A model generated the notes under the pieces. That model searched no databases. It was not told the origin of the DNA and saw only the letters and a program-made list of their open reading frames with translations. A stretch of 50,055 nt of DNA from Reyranella massiliensis 521 (lineage in GTDB: Bacteria > Pseudomonadota > Alphaproteobacteria > Reyranellales > Reyranellaceae): NCBI GenBank assembly GCA_945860205.1, contig CAMARK010000027.1, positions 1 to 50,055 of the forward strand. The letters are read 5' to 3'. Positions 1 through 8,708 of the stretch are shown here, piece by piece; position 1 is the stretch's first letter; every line of letters starts with the position of its first letter. Both the position numbers and the translations under genes were made by a program.

Positions 1-1124
1 CGTGGGCCGAGAAGAACAACGCGGTCAATTCCGCGGACATGACCAAGAATGAGGAGAACTTCGCCACCCGCAACGCCATGGGCACCGGCCCGTTCATGCT
101 CAAGGAACGCAAGGCCGGCGAGAAGACGATCCTCGTCAACAATCCCAACTGGTGGGACAAGCCGGTTCATAACATCACCGAGGTGATCTTCACGCCGGTG
201 GCCAACCCCGCGACCCGCATCGCCGCGCTCAAGGCGGGCGACATCGACATGACCTACGAGGTCCCGCCGGCTGACACCGAGACGCTGAAGAAGGACGCCA
301 ACGTCAAGGTGCTCGAAGGCCCCGAGACCCGCGTCGTCTTCCTCGGCTTCGACCAGGAGCGTCCCGAGCTGCTCGAGTCGAACGTCAAGGGCAAGAACCC
401 GTTCAAGGACAAGAAGGTCCGCGAAGCCATCCATCGCTCGATCGACGTCGATGCGATCAAGCGCACCGTGATGCGCGGCCAGTCCTTCCCGACCAACCTG
501 ATGGTGGCGCCGGGTATCAACGGCTACATGAAGGACCTCGACAAGCGTCCGGCGCTGCTCAAGCCGGAAGAGGCCAAGAAGATGCTGGCCGACGCCGGCT
601 ATCCCAACGGCTTCGAGACCGGCATGGATTGCCCGAACGACCGCTACGTCAATGACGAGAAGATCTGTCAGGCCGTCGTGGCGATGCTGGCCAAGATCGG
701 CGTGAAGGTGAATCTGCGGGCACAGACCCGCAATCTCTACTTTGCCAAGATCCTGCGCAAAGCTGACCTCAAGCCGGGCGAGACCAGCTTCTACATGCTT
801 GGCTGGTCGCCGGCCCAGACCTACGACGTCCACAACGTCTTCGAGGCGCTGATCCAGACTCCGAACGGCGCCACCAAGAAGGGACAGTTCAACGCCGGCG
901 GCTACTCGAACCCGGCGCTCGACAAGCTCGCCGACTCGATGGAGCAGGAAACCGACAAGGCCAAGCGCGACGCCATGATCAAGGACGCGACCAAGCTCTA
1001 TGTCGACGACTTCGCTTACATCCCCCTGCATCAGCAGGCGGTCGTGTGGGCGGCGCGCAAGAACATCGACCTGGTCCAGCTCGCCGACAACAGCTTCCCG
1101 CTGCGCTTCGTTCAGGTGAAGTAG
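1..1124 (+). CDS. ABC transporter substrate-binding protein, family 5 (peptide type), 5'-truncated by window edge
   Basis: Periplasmic receptor of a dipeptide/oligopeptide-type ABC importer (SBP_bac_5). The frame is open from base 3 with no start, so the N-terminus and signal peptide lie outside the window; the first internal ATG at 39 is not the real start. The visible part carries hallmarks of the family's C-terminal two thirds: a GTGPF-like segment, the NPNWWDKP stretch, a KKVREAIHRSID helix and the terminal 'YIPLHQQAVVWAARKNI' region. Two permease and two ATPase genes follow on the same strand, a complete Dpp/Opp arrangement. The ligand cannot be read from sequence; the downstream M20 amidohydrolase suggests acylated amino acids or short peptides. 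Confidence 0.93.
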   Translation, partial: WAEKNNAVNSADMTKNEENFATRNAMGTGPFMLKERKAGEKTILVNNPNWWDKPVHNITEVIFTPVANPATRIAALKAGDIDMTYEVPPADTETLKKDANVKVLEGPETRVVFLGFDQERPELLESNVKGKNPFKDKKVREAIHRSIDVDAIKRTVMRGQSFPTNLMVAPGINGYMKDLDKRPALLKPEEAKKMLADAGYPNGFETGMDCPNDRYVNDEKICQAVVAMLAKIGVKVNLRAQTRNLYFAKILRKADLKPGETSFYMLGWSPAQTYDVHNVFEALIQTPNGATKKGQFNAGGYSNPALDKLADSMEQETDKAKRDAMIKDATKLYVDDFAYIPLHQQAVVWAARKNIDLVQLADNSFPLRFVQVK

Positions 1125-1147
1125 CTGACCTGAGGACTTTGGAGGTC

Positions 1148-1180
1148 GGCCCCGGTCGCATTGCTAATGTGGCCGGGGCC
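1148..1180 (+). terminator. Strong intergenic hairpin between binding-protein and permease genes
   Basis: A near-perfect inverted repeat: GGCCCCGG at 1148-1155 pairs with CCGGGGCC at 1173-1180, and the inner bases 1156-1162 continue the stem to about 15 pairs (two G-T wobbles) around a 3-base loop. It is followed by only a short T-rich stretch. Its position between a binding-protein gene and the first permease is the usual place for a partial terminator or mRNA-stabilising stem-loop that keeps the receptor more abundant than the membrane parts. That role is inferred. Confidence 0.6.
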
Positions 1181-1236
1181 GGTTCCGTTTTGGCGCCAAT
1201 CCTGCTAGGCCTGCGGCCAGGCTCAACAATCATCCG

Positions 1237-2229
1237 ATGCTTGCCTTTATCCTGAGAAGACTCCTGCAATCGATCGCCGTGTTGTTGACGGTCGGCGTGG
1301 TTGCGTTCTCGCTGTTCCGCTACGTCGGCGATCCGATCAACGCCATGGTCGGCCAGGACACGACGATGGAGGAACGTGCCGAGTTGCGCACCAAGCTGGG
1401 CCTGAACGACCCGGCGCCGATCCAGTTCCTCCACTTCATCGGCAATGCCATCCAGGGCAAATTCGGACTCTCGTACCGGACGTCGGAGCCGGTCGGTCGG
1501 CTGATCTTAGAAAGGATGCCGGCGACGCTCGAACTGTCGCTGTGCGCTGCCGTGTTCGCGCTGTTCGTCGGGGTGCCGATGGGCGTCTACACCGGCCTCT
1601 ATCCCAAACACTGGACGAGCCGGCTATTCCAGGCGGTGTCGCTGATCGGCATATCGTTGCCCACCTTCCTGATCGGCATCCTGCTGATCCTGGTATTCGC
1701 CGTGTGGCTCCGGCTGCTGCCGTCCTTCGGGCGCGGCGAGACCGTCCAGATCGGCTGGTGGACCACCAATTTCCTGACTTGGTCGGGGCTGAAGGCACTG
1801 ATCCTGCCCTCGATCACGCTCGGCTTGTTCCAGCTCACGCTGCTGATGCGGCTGGTGCGTTCGGAAATGCTCGAGGTCATGCGCACCGACTACATCAAGT
1901 TCGCCCGCGCCCGCGGCTTGACCAACCGCGCCATCAATTTCGGCCATGCGCTCAAGAACACGCTGGTGCCGGTGATCACCGTCACCGGCCTCCAGCTCGG
2001 CGCCCTGATCGCCTTCGCCATCGTCACGGAAACGGTGTTCGCCTGGCCGGGCGTCGGCCAGCTCTTCATCCAGTCGGTGCAGTTCTCCGACATTCCCGTG
2101 ATGGCGGCCTACCTGCTGCTCATCGGTCTGCTATTCGTGCTGATCAACCTCACGGTCGATCTGCTCTATTTCGTCGTCGATCCGCGCCTGCGTAGCCAGG
2201 GTGGCTCGGCGCGCGTGGCGGGGCACTGA
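1237..2229 (+). CDS. Peptide-type ABC transporter permease (DppB-like)
   Basis: Inner-membrane channel subunit of the importer begun at base 1. The 330-residue length fits DppB/OppB permeases. It starts with an N-terminal membrane segment (about residues 9-30), the family-typical 'FSLFRYVGDP' stretch and further hydrophobic helices. The cytoplasmic EAA-type coupling loop is near residues 205-225 (RSEMLEVMRTDYIKFARARG) and contacts the ATPases. It lies 112 bases after the receptor gene, past a hairpin, and one base before the next permease start. No strong Shine-Dalgarno is seen (only an AGG about 15 bases upstream), but no other start fits better. Confidence 0.93.
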   Translation: MLAFILRRLLQSIAVLLTVGVVAFSLFRYVGDPINAMVGQDTTMEERAELRTKLGLNDPAPIQFLHFIGNAIQGKFGLSYRTSEPVGRLILERMPATLELSLCAAVFALFVGVPMGVYTGLYPKHWTSRLFQAVSLIGISLPTFLIGILLILVFAVWLRLLPSFGRGETVQIGWWTTNFLTWSGLKALILPSITLGLFQLTLLMRLVRSEMLEVMRTDYIKFARARGLTNRAINFGHALKNTLVPVITVTGLQLGALIAFAIVTETVFAWPGVGQLFIQSVQFSDIPVMAAYLLLIGLLFVLINLTVDLLYFVVDPRLRSQGGSARVAGH

Positions 2230-2230
2230 G

Positions 2231-3166
2231 ATGGTGAAGGGCTCGGCTCTGTCCGGATGGCTGCATCGCGCAGCCGATAGCGACGTCTGGTGGAGCTTCA
2301 AGTCCTCACCGCTTACCGTGAGCGCGGCCACCGTTACCTTCCTGATCGTGGCGATCGCGTTCCTGTCGCCGATCCTGGCGCCTCATACGCCATTCGACCC
2401 GGCGACGCTCAGCCTCAGCGATGGGCTGAAGCCGCCGGCGATGCTGTCGGCCGACGGCGACTGGACGTTTCCGCTCGGGACCGACGACCAGGGCAGGGAT
2501 ATCCTGTCGTCCATCATGTACGGCACGCGGCTGTCGCTGGTCGTCGGGTTGGCCTCCGTCGTCGTCGCCATGGCACTCGGCATCACGCTCGGCCTGGTGA
2601 GCGGCTACATTGGCGGCGCGGTCGATGCGCTCATCATGCGCATCGCCGACGTCCAGCTCACCTTTCCGGCCATCCTGGTGGCGCTGCTGATCGACGGCGT
2701 CGTGCGCGGCATCATCTCGGTGAAGCGCCACGACGAGATCGCGATCTACGTCATCGTCGGCGCCATCGGCCTGTCGTTCTGGGTGCAGTACGCGCGCACG
2801 GTGCGCGGCTCGGTGCTGGTCGAGAAGAACAAGGAATACGTCCAGGCGGCGCGGGTCATCGGCCTGTCGCCGCTGCTGATCATGGTCCGCCACGTGCTGC
2901 CCAACGTCACCGGGCCGGTTCTGGTCATCGCCACCATCAATCTTGGCCTGGCCATCATCACCGAGGCGACGCTGTCTTTCCTCGGCGTCGGCCTGCCGTC
3001 GACCGAACCGTCGCTGGGCACGCTCATCCGCCTCGGCAACGAGGTGCTGCAGTCCGGCGACTGGTGGATCACGGTCTTCCCGGGCGCCACGCTGGCAGCA
3101 CTCGTGCTGGCCGTGAACCTGCTGGGCGACTGGCTACGCGACGCACTCAATCCCAAGCTGCGATGA
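2231..3166 (+). CDS. Peptide-type ABC transporter permease (DppC-like)
   Basis: Second membrane subunit of the peptide importer, 311 residues from the ATG at 2231, which lies one base after the upstream stop. An in-frame ATG at 2201 would overlap the upstream gene by 29 bases and is less likely. The protein shows the DppC plan: a cytoplasmic N-terminus, a first membrane helix (about residues 35-57), the periplasmic 'PLGTDDQGRDILSS' motif and an EAA-type loop (KEYVQAARVIGLS) before the last helices. The stop overlaps the next start as ATGA, which implies translational coupling to the ATPase. Confidence 0.94.
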   Translation: MVKGSALSGWLHRAADSDVWWSFKSSPLTVSAATVTFLIVAIAFLSPILAPHTPFDPATLSLSDGLKPPAMLSADGDWTFPLGTDDQGRDILSSIMYGTRLSLVVGLASVVVAMALGITLGLVSGYIGGAVDALIMRIADVQLTFPAILVALLIDGVVRGIISVKRHDEIAIYVIVGAIGLSFWVQYARTVRGSVLVEKNKEYVQAARVIGLSPLLIMVRHVLPNVTGPVLVIATINLGLAIITEATLSFLGVGLPSTEPSLGTLIRLGNEVLQSGDWWITVFPGATLAALVLAVNLLGDWLRDALNPKLR

Positions 3167-4180
3167 TGGCAACTCCGTCCAACAATCCGCCGCTGCTGGA
3201 GGTCAAGAACCTCCGGGTCGAGTTCCCGACCCGGCGCGGCACGTTGCTCGCGGTCGACGATGTCTCGTTCGATATCGCACCGGGTGAAGTGTTGGGTGTG
3301 GTGGGCGAGTCGGGCGCGGGCAAGTCGCTGACCGGCAATGCCATCATCGGCCTGCTGGAGCCGCCGGGGCGCATCGCCGGCGGCGAGATCCGCCTGGAAG
3401 GGCGGCGTATCGACAATCTGCCCTACGAGGAAATGCGCAAGGTCCGCGGCGCCCGCATCGGCGCTATTTTCCAGGACCCGCTCACCAGCCTCAATCCGCT
3501 TTATTCGGTCGGCCGCCAACTGATCGAGACCATCCAGACCCATCTGCCTCTGTCGGCCGCCGCGGCGCGGACGCGGGCGCTCGATCTCCTGAAGGAGGTC
3601 GGCATCCCGGGGGCCGAGACCCGTATCGACCATTATCCGCACCAGTTTTCGGGTGGCATGCGCCAGAGGGTGGTGATCGCGCTGGCGCTGTGCGCCGGGC
3701 CGCGCCTGATCGTGGCCGACGAACCCACGACGGCGCTCGACGTGTCGATCCAGGCACAGATCATCGCGCTCCTGAAGCGGCTCTGCCGCGAGCACGGCAC
3801 GGCCGTGATGCTGGTGACCCACGACATGGGCGTGATTGCCGAGACCGCCGATCGCGTCGCGGTGATGTATGCCGGGCGTATTGCCGAGATCGGGCCGGTG
3901 CGCGACGTGGTCAAGCACGCCAAGCATCCCTACACCAAGGGCCTGATGGGCTCGATCCCGAGCCTCGGCGTCCGTACTGAGCGGCTGACACAAATCGATG
4001 GCGCCATGCCTCGGCTCACGGAGATTCCCGACGGCTGTGCCTTCAATCCGCGCTGCACTGAGCGCGGTGCGCGCTGCCTGGTCGAACGGCCCAACCTGAT
4101 GGCCGCCGGCACCAGCCGTGCGGCCTGCTGGCTGCACGACCGCGGCGGCGTCGGCACACCGATCGCTAAGGAGACGGTCG

Positions 4181-4188
<8 letters not shown>
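3163..4188 (+). CDS. Peptide ABC transporter ATP-binding protein (DppD-like)
   Basis: First of two ATPases energising the importer, 341 residues. Seen directly: Walker A GESGAGKS at residues 48-55, Q-loop FQDP near 103-106, ABC signature SGGMRQR at 163-169, Walker B LIVADEP at 182-188, and the C-terminal oligopeptide domain with cysteines at about 292, 298, 305 and 322, which in this family marks a possible iron-sulfur or metal site. The start ATG at 3163 overlaps the permease stop (a second ATG follows at 3166). The end overlaps the next gene by 8 bases, so the five transporter genes form one tight operon. Confidence 0.95.
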
Positions 4189-5221
<1,033 letters not shown>

Positions 5222-5277
5222 CACACTGCAATCTTCTTGCATGGGCCGTGATGTGCATGGGTGCATGTCGAGTGCGC

Positions 5278-5305
5278 TTGACCCGTCATGAGGGTGCCGT
5301 ACCAT
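5278..5305 (+). promoter_or_regulatory. Candidate sigma-70-type promoter for the M20 amidohydrolase
   Basis: TTGACC at 5278-5283 and TACCAT at 5300-5305 are separated by 16 bases, a fair match to the -35/-10 consensus, inside the 112-base gap after the transporter operon. A Shine-Dalgarno (GGAGAG) lies at 5323-5328 before the ATG at 5334. If used, the amidohydrolase could be transcribed independently of the transporter. This is pattern matching only. Confidence 0.3.
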
Positions 5306-5333
5306 CTGCGACCTTATCTGTCGGAGAGCATGG

Positions 5334-6527
5334 ATGCCGGTCATTAACCGCATAGCGTCGTTTCACAAGGACATGACCGCCTGGCGCCACGACATCCATA
5401 GTCATCCTGAGACGGCCTTCGAGGAAGTGCGGACGGCCGACGTGGTCGCCGAGAAATTGAAGTCGTTCGGCCTCGAAGTTCACCGTGGCCTCGCCAAGAC
5501 CGGCGTGGTGGGCGTGTTGCGCTCGGGCACGTCGAAGCGGGCGATCGGGCTGCGCGCCGACATGGACGCGCTTGACGTCCTCGAGACCAATCAGTTCGAT
5601 CACAAGTCGACGATCCCGGGCAAGATGCACGCCTGCGGCCATGACGGCCACACGGTGATGCTGCTGGGCGCGGCCAAGTACCTGTCCGAGACCAAGAATT
5701 TCGACGGCACCGTCTACTTCATCTTCCAGCCGGCCGAGGAGAACGAGGGCGGCGGTCGCGTCATGGTGGAAGAGGGGCTGTTCGAAAAGTTCCCGGTCGA
5801 GGGTGTCTACGGCATGCACAACATTCCGGGCATCCCGGTCGGCAAGTTCGCCGTCCGTCCCGGCCCGATGATGGCCGCCTATGACATCTTCGAGGTCGTC
5901 CTCAAGGGCGTCGGCGGGCACGGCGCCATGCCGCATCACACGATCGATCCGGTGGTCGTGGGCGCCCACATCGTGACGGCACTGCAGTCGATCGTGGCGC
6001 GCAACATCGATCCGATGGATACCGCCGTGGTCTCTACCACGCAGATCCACGCCGGCGACGCCTGGAACGTCATTCCCCAGGAATGCGTGCTGCGCGGCAC
6101 GGTCCGCACCTTCAAGAAGCCGGTGCAGGACATGATCGAGAAGAACATCGAGAAGATCTCGCGCAATGTCGCGGCCGGCTTCGGCGCCGAAGTGATCAAG
6201 TGGCGCTACGAGCGGCGTTATCCGGCGACCGTGAACAGCGTGCAGGAGACCGAGTTCGCCGCCCACGCCGCGTCGGCGCTGGTCGGCCTCGACAACGTCA
6301 ACCGCAACCCGACGCCTGCCATGGGCAGCGAGGACTTCGCCTGGATGCTGCTCAAGAGGCCCGGCTGCTACATCTGGATCGGCAATGGCGACGGTGAAGG
6401 CAGTTGCATGGTCCACAACCCGGGCTACGACTTCAACGATGAGATCCTGCCGATCGGTGCCTCGTACTGGGCGACACTCGTCGAGCAGCAACTGGCCCGT
6501 CGCGCCGTGCCGCAGGCGGCGGAATAG
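5334..6527 (+). CDS. M20 family amidohydrolase (hippurate hydrolase / N-acyl-amino-acid hydrolase type)
   Basis: Cytoplasmic di-metal amidohydrolase of peptidase family M20D, 397 residues, expected to cleave N-acyl amino acids. Metal-binding motifs are visible: MHACGHDGHT near residues 99-108, the PAEE glutamates at about 134-136, H162 in YGMHN, and the C-terminal histidine in 'MVHNPGYDF'. The inserted dimerisation domain begins with 'GVGGHGAMPHHTIDP'. The start is supported by GGAGAG 5 bases upstream. Coming after a complete peptide importer, it probably processes the imported substrate. The exact substrate is not readable. Confidence 0.93.
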   Translation: MPVINRIASFHKDMTAWRHDIHSHPETAFEEVRTADVVAEKLKSFGLEVHRGLAKTGVVGVLRSGTSKRAIGLRADMDALDVLETNQFDHKSTIPGKMHACGHDGHTVMLLGAAKYLSETKNFDGTVYFIFQPAEENEGGGRVMVEEGLFEKFPVEGVYGMHNIPGIPVGKFAVRPGPMMAAYDIFEVVLKGVGGHGAMPHHTIDPVVVGAHIVTALQSIVARNIDPMDTAVVSTTQIHAGDAWNVIPQECVLRGTVRTFKKPVQDMIEKNIEKISRNVAAGFGAEVIKWRYERRYPATVNSVQETEFAAHAASALVGLDNVNRNPTPAMGSEDFAWMLLKRPGCYIWIGNGDGEGSCMVHNPGYDFNDEILPIGASYWATLVEQQLARRAVPQAAE

Positions 6528-6564
6528 GCGTCGATCGGGCAACGGCTTGCGGCCGTCGTCTGTG

Positions 6565-7419
6565 ATGGGGCATCCCTACGAGCATGAACGGGTAGGTCTG
6601 GCGACGATCCACGGCAAGGAGCTGGCGATCGCGCCGCCGTTTCGCCGCCTGCTGGGAGCCGAGATCGTGGTCGCTCCCGATCTCGATACCGACACCTTGG
6701 GCACGTTCTCCGGCGAGGTGGCCCGACCGGGCCCCATCGTCGAGACCTGTATGATCAAGGCCGAGCTTGCCTTCCGGACCCTCGATGTCGACTGCGCGAT
6801 CGCCAGCGAAGGCAGCTATGGTCCGATCGATCGGGTGCCGCTGAAGCCCGCCGGCGTGGAGGTGATGGCCTTCATCGACCGCCGTCGCGGGATCAAGATC
6901 ATCGAGACCCTGGCCACCCACCGAACCAACTGGCGCCTGCTGCGCTTCAAGGCCGGCGATCCTGAAGCCGCGGCGGCGGTGACGGCGCTGGGCTTTCCCG
7001 GGAGCGGCGTCTTCGTGATCGCCAGCAGCGATGCCAGCCGGCCGGTCAAGGACCTCGCGCGACTGGACGACGTGGTATCGGCAGTCGACCAGGAGGCGAA
7101 CCGCTCTGACGACGGGCTTGCGATCGTGATCGCCGACATGCGGGCGCACCGCAATCCGATGCGGATGAAGGTGCTGCGCGCGCTGTCCTGGAAGCTCGCC
7201 AGGAGATTGCACTGTCTCTGCCCGGTCTGCAGCGCCCCCGGGTTTGGCCACATCGACTCCCGGCGCGGCCTGCCCTGCGAGGATTGCAGCGGGCCGACGC
7301 ACTGGATCGATTTCGAGATTGATGGCTGCGCCGCCTGCGGCCATGCCGTCGCGCGTCCGCGCAAGGACGGTCGCAGGACCGCCGCGAAGCTCTCCTGCGT
7401 GGCCTGCCGGGGCGCCTAG
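6565..7419 (+). CDS. DUF6671 family protein with cysteine-rich (zinc-binding) C-terminus
   Basis: A 284-residue protein of unknown function. The N-terminal half (HGKELAIAPPF, DTDTLGTFSGE, RPGPIVETCMIKA, AIASEGSYGP) matches what I recall of the DUF6671 domain. The C-terminal ~90 residues contain four pairs of the CxxC type (CPVC, CEDC, CAAC, CVAC), suggesting two zinc ribbons. ATG 6565 gives a start matching the domain beginning; an earlier in-frame ATG at 6385 is inside the M20 gene. It lies 37 bases after the amidohydrolase and may be co-transcribed. No catalytic residues can be assigned with confidence. Confidence 0.75.
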   Translation: MGHPYEHERVGLATIHGKELAIAPPFRRLLGAEIVVAPDLDTDTLGTFSGEVARPGPIVETCMIKAELAFRTLDVDCAIASEGSYGPIDRVPLKPAGVEVMAFIDRRRGIKIIETLATHRTNWRLLRFKAGDPEAAAAVTALGFPGSGVFVIASSDASRPVKDLARLDDVVSAVDQEANRSDDGLAIVIADMRAHRNPMRMKVLRALSWKLARRLHCLCPVCSAPGFGHIDSRRGLPCEDCSGPTHWIDFEIDGCAACGHAVARPRKDGRRTAAKLSCVACRGA

Positions 7420-7475
7420 CCGGCAGCCGCAGCTGGGGGCAGCGCTTTCGTCATGAAGATGCGCCCTGAAAACAA

Positions 7476-7499
7476 CAAAGCCGCCCGTAGGCGGCTTTG
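7476..7499 (-). terminator. Rho-independent terminator, best read on the minus strand
   Basis: A perfect 10-base inverted repeat (CAAAGCCGCC at 7476-7485, GGCGGCTTTG at 7490-7499) surrounds a 4-base loop. On the minus strand it is followed by TTGTTTTC, a T-rich tail; on the plus strand no T-run follows. It therefore ends the minus-strand operon, 18 bases after the stop of the small gene at 7518-7601. It may also stop plus-strand transcripts from 7419 less efficiently. Confidence 0.7.
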
Positions 7500-7517
7500 C
7501 GCCGACTCCTGTCGATC

Positions 7518-7601
7518 TTACGGGCCGCAATTCACCAGAACAGGAACGATCCCGGTGGCGGTTACGGTGAAGGTCGTCGGTGTCGTAATGGTGGACTTCA
7601 C
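7518..7601 (-). CDS. Putative 27-residue peptide gene with extended Shine-Dalgarno
   Basis: A 28-codon frame starts with GTG at 7601 and stops with TAA at 7518. The peptide begins MKSTITTPTTFTVTATG and ends VPVLVNCGP: threonine- and valine-rich, one cysteine near the C-terminus, no charged residue except Lys2. Upstream lies a 13-base stretch complementary to the 16S rRNA 3' end, with GGAGG 7 bases before GTG. The terminator hairpin begins 18 bases after the stop. It is the last gene of the minus-strand run, 78 bases after the DoeB-like deacylase. I do not recognise the peptide; a signalling peptide, modified-peptide precursor or small structural protein are possibilities only. Confidence 0.5.
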   Translation of the reverse strand: MKSTITTPTTFTVTATGIVPVLVNCGP

Positions 7602-7603
7602 GT

Positions 7604-7616
7604 AATCACCTCCTTT
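7604..7616 (-). promoter_or_regulatory. Unusually long ribosome-binding site
   Basis: On the minus strand this reads AAAGGAGGTGATT, complementary over about 12-13 consecutive bases to the conserved 3' end of 16S rRNA. Spacing to the GTG at 7601 is near optimal. It is far stronger than any other ribosome-binding site in the window, where most are 4-7 bases. That is the main reason to call the short frame a gene. Confidence 0.7.
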
Positions 7617-7679
7617 CGAAATTGATGGGACCTCAGCCTCGCACAGTCGGGGCAGGCGGTAAAATGAATTGCCTCCGGG

Positions 7680-8708
7680 TCAGCCCGCGATATCCGTTGC
7701 CAGATGGAACAGGCAGTCGCCGCGCTCGCAGCGTGCGGGCACGCGCTTGCAGAGGACCAGGCCGTCGCGCTTGAAGGCCAGGAGATCGGGCTCGCGCCAG
7801 GGTGTGTGGTGGAAGTGGATGCGCGCGGCCGGTTGCCCCGCCTTGACCTCGGTGCCGAGGTCGACCAGCGGTTCGAACAGGCCGCTGTCGGAGGCGTAGA
7901 CGTAGTAGTCGTCGCCGCCGATCTCGGTGAGCCGTGTCGGTGTGCTCGCCGGCACGGGGCCCTGCAGCAGGCCGACATGGGCGAGCACGCGCCGCATGCC
8001 ATCCTGCGCCACCTTCAGCGAGGCGGGTGTCACCAACCCGCCGCCGCCCAGCTCGGTGCCCATCGACACCACGCCCTGGCGGTACGAGGCCGACGTGAAG
8101 GTGCGGCCGCCGCCTTGCGGTGCCCCCGAGATGTAGCTCACCGGCGCGCCGAAGGCTTTCAGGAGGCCCACGACCTTGGTCATGCGCTCGGGATCGTCAT
8201 GGCGCGGCGCCAGCGCGCTCGGGATGTAGGTGAGGGAACTGCCGCCGGAGTGGAAGTCGAAGCTGTAGTCGAAGCCCGGCAGCAGGGCGTGCTCGATCCA
8301 GTAGGCGATCTGCGGGGTGATCGTGCCGTCGGCGTCACCGGGAAAGGAGCGATTGAGATTGCCGTCGTCGATCGGCGATGTCCGCTGTCCGGCCATCGCG
8401 GCGGGAAAATTTGCCGACGGCAGGATCACGAGCCGGCCTTTTATGTCCTTGGGTTCGAGGCTGCGGATCAGGTTGCCGAGCCCGATCTGGCCCTCCCATT
8501 CGTCGCCATGGTTGCCGGCCTGCATCAGGACGCTGGGACCATCGCCGTTCTTTATGCGCACGATCGGGATCGGAATCCAGCCATAGGCCGAGCGGTGCAC
8601 CGAATGCGGCACGCGGACGAAGCCGGTGGCTTTGCCCTCGGCGGTGAGGTCGATGTCGGCCGACAGCCGGCTCATGGCCGTGAAGTCGGTGGGCTTGGTA
8701 GTGCTCAA
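7680..8708 (-). CDS. Succinylglutamate desuccinylase/aspartoacylase-family zinc deacylase (DoeB-like)
   Basis: A 342-residue M14-related zinc hydrolase that removes acyl groups from N-acylated amino acids. The zinc ligands are visible: GNHGDEWEG (H67, E70) and DFHSGG (H153), plus the substrate-binding NLNRSFPG near residues 117-124. Full-length resemblance is to DoeB-type N-acetyl-diaminobutyrate deacetylases, but no ectoine hydrolase gene is nearby, so the substrate is open. The start is TTG at 8708, overlapping the upstream TGA and supported by GGAG 8 bases before it; ATG 8675 is an alternative. It is coupled to the creatininase-family gene and an amino-acid ABC importer. Confidence 0.88.
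   Translation of the reverse strand: MSTTKPTDFTAMSRLSADIDLTAEGKATGFVRVPHSVHRSAYGWIPIPIVRIKNGDGPSVLMQAGNHGDEWEGQIGLGNLIRSLEPKDIKGRLVILPSANFPAAMAGQRTSPIDDGNLNRSFPGDADGTITPQIAYWIEHALLPGFDYSFDFHSGGSSLTYIPSALAPRHDDPERMTKVVGLLKAFGAPVSYISGAPQGGGRTFTSASYRQGVVSMGTELGGGGLVTPASLKVAQDGMRRVLAHVGLLQGPVPASTPTRLTEIGGDDYYVYASDSGLFEPLVDLGTEVKAGQPAARIHFHHTPWREPDLLAFKRDGLVLCKRVPARCERGDCLFHLATDIAG

Noticed and set aside
5238-5267. Short TGCATG direct repeats before the M20 gene
   Set aside because: Too short and irregular to call an operator or repeat; three copies of a 6-base word with uneven spacing.
5286-6542. 418-codon minus-strand frame opposite the M20 gene
   Set aside because: Antisense shadow; the plus-strand frame has intact metal-binding motifs and a ribosome-binding site.
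7598-7682. A frame ending HFTACPDCARLRSHQF with a CxxC pair, whose TGA overlaps the small gene's GTG
   Set aside because: It has no plausible start codon between the deacylase stop and the CxxC, and upstream it only runs antiphase through the deacylase gene; the GTGA overlap is probably accidental.
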